From contig NW_022985188.1 in the NCBI RefSeq assembly GCF_010093535.1, positions 1 to 64,000 of the forward strand: DNA of 64,000 nt, in the 5' to 3' direction. This DNA comes from Lindgomyces ingoldianus. Taxonomy: Eukaryota > Ascomycota > Dothideomycetes > Pleosporales > Lindgomycetaceae. The notes under the pieces were generated by a model, which was not told where the DNA came from, did no database searches, and worked only from the letters and a program-made list of their open reading frames with translations. Position numbers and translations under genes: made by a program. This document shows, one piece after another, positions 60,101 through 64,000 of the stretch; position 1 is the first letter of the stretch, and every line of letters starts with the position of its first letter.

Positions 60101-63100
60101 TACTATAATATTTATATACCCTTTAAATAGAGGTAGGTTTATAATAAAATTAATTAATATGTCTTTTTAAGCTTGTTTAGAGATTAGAAGCAGTTTAAGT
60201 AGGCTATTATACTTTTTTTAAGAGGCCTTTACTTTACAGCAAGTATAGCAACATAATACGTATTAGTGTACAGTATAGAACATGCGGGGCTAGTAGTACT
60301 CTCTCTATAGTAGGTTAAGAGTCTTTCCTTTGCCTAGGTGTTCTCTAACAGGCAAGTTATGTATAATTTAGAGTAGTTTAATTCTTAGTTTATTAAAATT
60401 AAAGATTATAAGTTAGTTATAGTAATATAGCATACTATTTTAGTTTTTATAGTTAGCTAGTGTTACTTTCTTTAACTAACTAGCGCTGTTTTAGAGCAGG
60501 TCTAAGGTTTTTTAGATAAATTTATTATTTAGATACTTATTAGTAATAATTTAATTAATTATCTAATTTATTTTATTTAAGTTAAAGTCTAAAAATAGCT
60601 TAAGTTAAAGTAGAGTTTAGTGTTAAGCCTTTTACACTTCTTTTTAAGTAGGGATGTTTTAGAATTACTTTATAAAGGCATCTAGTTTCCCTCTATCTTA
60701 ACTAAAATAATAAGTAATCTTAAAATTAAAATAAGATAAGTATTTAAACTAATAGGCTTATTAGTAGCTAAGTTGTTTTATAGTTATAAAGTACTATAAG
60801 TTTTTATAGTTAGATAGGACCTGTATTAGATGTGCTGCACCTTCTAGTTTAGGTTGCTATTATTTAAAGCAGTGTACTATAGTAAGTAATTTCTTATTAT
60901 AGATCTTATAATTGCCTTCTACAGAACTTATTCTTTTTAAGAAGTATGTAATAAGCCTAATAGTCCTGTCTAGCTTAGTCTAGAAAAGAACTTCTACTAC
61001 TACATAGTCTAAGGCATTAGCTTCTACAAGTATTAGTAGTTTAAAGTTAAAGTAGCAGAGTATTAGAGCTTTAGTAAAGGCTTTTTTTAGCTAGTTAAAA
61101 AACTATTAGTAATTTAAGTTAAAGTTAAATTAAATCTTTTTCTTAGTAAGTATAATTATAGGGCTTACTTACTGTAAAAAGTTATTAATAAATTATTAGT
61201 AAAAGTTAGTAAATTCTATAAAAGCTTAAACATCTTTTATGTCCTTTAAGTATTACTAATTTAGCATAGTCTAAACTTTAATAGAGTCTATTTAGATGCT
61301 ATCTGTAGAGATTACATATCCTAAATACATAACCTTTAATTAGTAGAACTTGCATTTGTCTATATTAAGTTATAGACCTGCTTCTTCTATAGCCTTTAGC
61401 ACTAGGCGTACATGCTATTTATGCTCTAAAAGGCTATTACTGTAGATTAAAATATTATTAATATACGCAGTGTAGAACATGTCTAGGTAGGGTTAGAGTA
61501 AGTTGTTTATAAAATGTTAAAAAGTACTAGGTGTGTTAGCTAAGCTAAAAAGCATTACTAGGTACTTAAATAGTCTATATTAGGTCTAAAATGCTGTTAG
61601 CTACTTATTACCCTTTACTATTCTTAGCTTATTAAAGGCAGTAATAATATTTAACTTAGTAAAATACTTTACTTTACTTAGTTAGCTTAGAGTTTCCTAT
61701 AAAAAGAGAATTAAGTATTAGTTTTTAATAGTAACAGTGTTTAGTCTTTAGTAGTTAATATAGAATTAAAGCTTACCTTTAGGTTTCTTTATAAATAGTA
61801 TAAGTAACACTACTAGTAAAAAGCTAGCTTAAATAAACCCTTTTTTTAGGTTCTTGTTAAGGTATTTTTAGAGCACTTTTAATTTATTTAGTAACATTTT
61901 ATATAGTAGCCTATAACTAGGTTGTTTACTAGGCTTAAGAGTTATCTAGTAATTATATAGACATTATATTAAAAGCTTATTAGACTTGTCTTAGAAAAAA
62001 ACATGTAATAAGTTATAGTAGTTTTAAAAGACTATTATTTTTAAGTTAGTGTGTTTTTAGGGAGCTAAAGCTTAGTCTATATTAGAAATTATAACTATGT
62101 AGATTTTGTAATCTAGTTATTAAGCTAGGGTTATAAATAAGGTAGGTCTTATGTAGCAGATGTCTATCTGCTGTTTAAGTCCTAGTTTATGTTTAAATTA
62201 AGTAGGTAAAGATTTCTTAAAGGCTTTTTTTTTTTTAAGTTTAAGTAGTTGTTAAATTATTTTATATAGCTTATCTTAGTAAAAGGCCTAGCTTATTAGC
62301 CTTACTTAGGTAGTTTTTTTCTAAGTTATTTAAAAGTAAGTCTAGAGACCTTCTATATTAAGTGCTACTTAAGTATTATTTAGGTGTAAGTATAAGCATA
62401 TATCTTAGCATTAAAAAGAGTTAAAGTTTAAGACTTACTCTTAGTAATTAAAGGCAACTTTATGCTAATATAGCTATAGTTGTTCTAGGATTAGGTTATA
62501 ACATTCTATGTTTATTATATAGAGCTTAATCTACTTTTTATAGTGTTAGTAGGTAGTTATAATAGTTATAGTATAGAAAATAGAACCTCTTTTAAGTTAT
62601 TTTTTATTAAATCTAGTTAAGTAAATTATTTAAGTAAGTAGTGTTAATTAAAGATTTAGTTTATGCGCTAGTTCTTTATTAATGTAACCTATGCTGTTTG
62701 CTCTTAAGTTAATAAAAGCTTATATTAAGGCTAATATAGTTTTTTATTATAAATATATAAGAATATTAACTTAGTACTTTTAGTTGTTAGTAGGGGACTT
62801 AGCCTATAAGTTAGCAAAGATCTAGTGTTAAATTAGTCCTAGAGGGTAACTTAGCCTTAGGACAAGCCTTTTTACAGGCTTCTACTGCTATAGCTGCAGC
62901 TACATTAAGAGTAGCAAGAGGGATTAAAGCTTAAATATAAGTTAAAGCCCTTATAAAAATAAAATTAAAATAGTAAGGATTTTTAATAAGTGCTAGCAGC
63001 GCTACTTGCGCAGACTTAAAAAAGAAGAATAAAGTAGTTTTAAAAAATATAACTATGCTTACTATACTTAAAGTATTAACTTTTCTTTTTATAATTTTTA

Positions 63101-64000
63101 CGCTTTTTAAAACTAACTAAAGCATAATTTAAATTAATTTTTATTACATTAGAGTCCTTATTTACAACTGCGCTAGTTTAGGGGTGTATTAGGGCTTGTA
63201 CAGGGAGGAACCTTATGTTATTATTGTAGGTAGTAATTAGGTTTGCATACGCGTTAAAGTTATTTAGAAGAGGTTCTCCTACTATAGCGCGTTGCAGTTT
63301 AGTTAAGAGAGAGTTATATAAGGCTATAATTAAACTTATCTTATTTAGGCTTATATTAAATGTAAGTTAGTAGAACTTAGTAAAGTGTAAAGTAAAGCTT
63401 TTTTTTTTTTATTATAAAGTGTTTAGGCAACTTAGGGCTATTAACTTTTTATTTAGGTCTTTATAAGTTACTTATAGGAGCACTATAAATTAATCTAGGT
63501 TAATAATATTCTTATCTATTAGTAAGTTAATTAAGGCTATTATGTTATAGTTAAGTTAAAAGTAGGCATATAGTAACTAAAAGTGTTTAGAAGGGAATTA
63601 GTCTACATTTCTTTTAAGTTTGTATTAGAGCTTATGTAGAAAGAAAGGTAAGTCTTTCTGTTTTCTATTAAATAGTAGAGGATTAAGAAGTTAGTTAGAT
63701 TTTATTACTAAGTTAAAAAAGTTACAGGTTATAAGCAGTGTTAGGCAAGAAGAAGTTAAGCTATCTCTAGACTTCTAAGTAAGCTTTAAGGCTAGTAAGT
63801 TCTTAGTTCTTACTACTATAATAGAAGTTAAGGCAGAAACAAACTACTTAATAATGTAAAGCTGTTCTTTAAAGTTCTTTTAAAAAGCTTTAAAGCTTAT
63901 AACATAGTAGCTTTTTTATAAAGTAAGTGCTTTTTAGAAGGCTTTTTAGCTTACTTTAATAGCTTAGAGTTATGTAAGTACTAAACTTATTAAATTAGAT
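57151..64000 (-). mobile_element. Ty3/gypsy retrotransposon interior, minus strand, RIP-degraded, continues off the window
   Basis: The minus strand holds Ty3-type pol remains. The clearest is reverse transcriptase with FYTAYINNILIYS at about 61,443-61,482, where both catalytic Asp codons of YxDD have become Asn (G-to-A change, as RIP gives). RNase H and integrase should lie to its left (toward 57,150) and protease/Gag to its right. The interior is interrupted by a complete pogo/Fot1-like element at 57,920-59,777. No intact ORF remains; TAG/TAA are frequent in frame. Confidence 0.75.
57920..59777 (+). mobile_element. Complete pogo/Fot1-like DNA transposon, 1,858 bp, nested in a Ty3 element
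   Basis: TIRs of about 55 bp, starting ACATGGAACACAAGCGAG at 57,920 and mirrored to 59,777, are flanked by TA (57,918-19 and 59,778-79). Each TIR contains two copies of an A(C)ATAAGCGAGTTAGTA-type repeat. The plus strand carries a Fot1/pogo DDE transposase that is still readable in long stretches: the LVLNSYAS block (from the usual LDGH/SH, D changed to N) near 58,840, the MPLHLLHLL block (usually MPPHSSHLLQ) near 58,918, and FLPSFKAAF near 59,050. Stops at former Trp/Gln/Arg codons inactivate it. It appears less damaged than the copy at 27,879-36,444. Confidence 0.88.

Noticed and set aside
27110..64000. Centromere or subtelomere
   Set aside because: The long RIP-degraded, AT-rich, nested-transposon DNA would fit either, but nothing in the sequence distinguishes them from an ordinary repeat-rich accessory region.

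Overview
This window is nuclear DNA from a filamentous ascomycete (Pezizomycotina). Coding regions have short introns of 49-76 bp with GT(A/G)AGT-type donors, CTRAY branch sites and TAG/CAG acceptors. The non-genic parts are very AT-rich, are full of decayed transposons, are poor in CpA/TpG and rich in TpA, and carry many TAG/TAA codons where TGG or CAG would be expected. That is the footprint of repeat-induced point mutation (RIP). Species cannot be told from the sequence. No tRNA, rRNA or CRISPR was recognised.

Layout. (1) 1-3,480: RIP-type AT-rich DNA with a 30-bp tandem repeat at the very edge. (2) 3,480-27,110: an island of ordinary base composition with all the large intact genes. It holds a 1,388-aa protein (minus), a fucose-lectin-like protein (minus, four exons), an 1,172-aa protein (minus), a divergently transcribed 2,338-aa protein (plus, four exons), a 2.3-kb gene-free stretch, and an F-box-type protein of 664 aa (minus, five exons). 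(3) 27,110-42,320: a three-level transposon nest. A chromodomain Ty3/gypsy element (plus) is split by a pogo/Fot1-like DNA transposon, which is itself split by a complete Ty1/copia element with identical-length LTRs and a perfect 5-bp target duplication. (4) 42,320-44,460: a short non-RIP patch and a second pogo-type transposon with TA target duplication. (5) 44,460-50,450: two decayed convergent genes with many look-alike short introns. (6) 50,450-55,960: a non-RIP patch with a small intact two-exon gene (196 aa), a 3.2-kb Tc1/mariner-type element, and the tail of a LINE. (7) 55,960-64,000: a second nest in which a pogo-like element is broken by a minus-strand Ty3/gypsy element, which in turn carries a complete 1,858-bp pogo/Fot1-like element. 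That Ty3 element runs off the right end.

Most notable is the 3.7-22.4 kb block. Reading through three introns shows that what look like four separate ORFs (15,247-22,445) are one gene. It fuses a ComEC/RNase-type metallo-beta-lactamase domain to a long beta-rich region that I believe is the DUF6603 family. Two very large single-exon genes and a lectin sit with it. None of the giant proteins has a signal peptide or an obvious membrane segment, so they are probably intracellular. From memory, unverified, both single-exon giants resemble uncharacterised large bacterial proteins, which makes the block a candidate for a horizontally acquired, functionally undescribed gene set. What the genes do together is unknown. 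A conflict/defence or glycan-recognition role is only a guess from the hydrolase and lectin domains.
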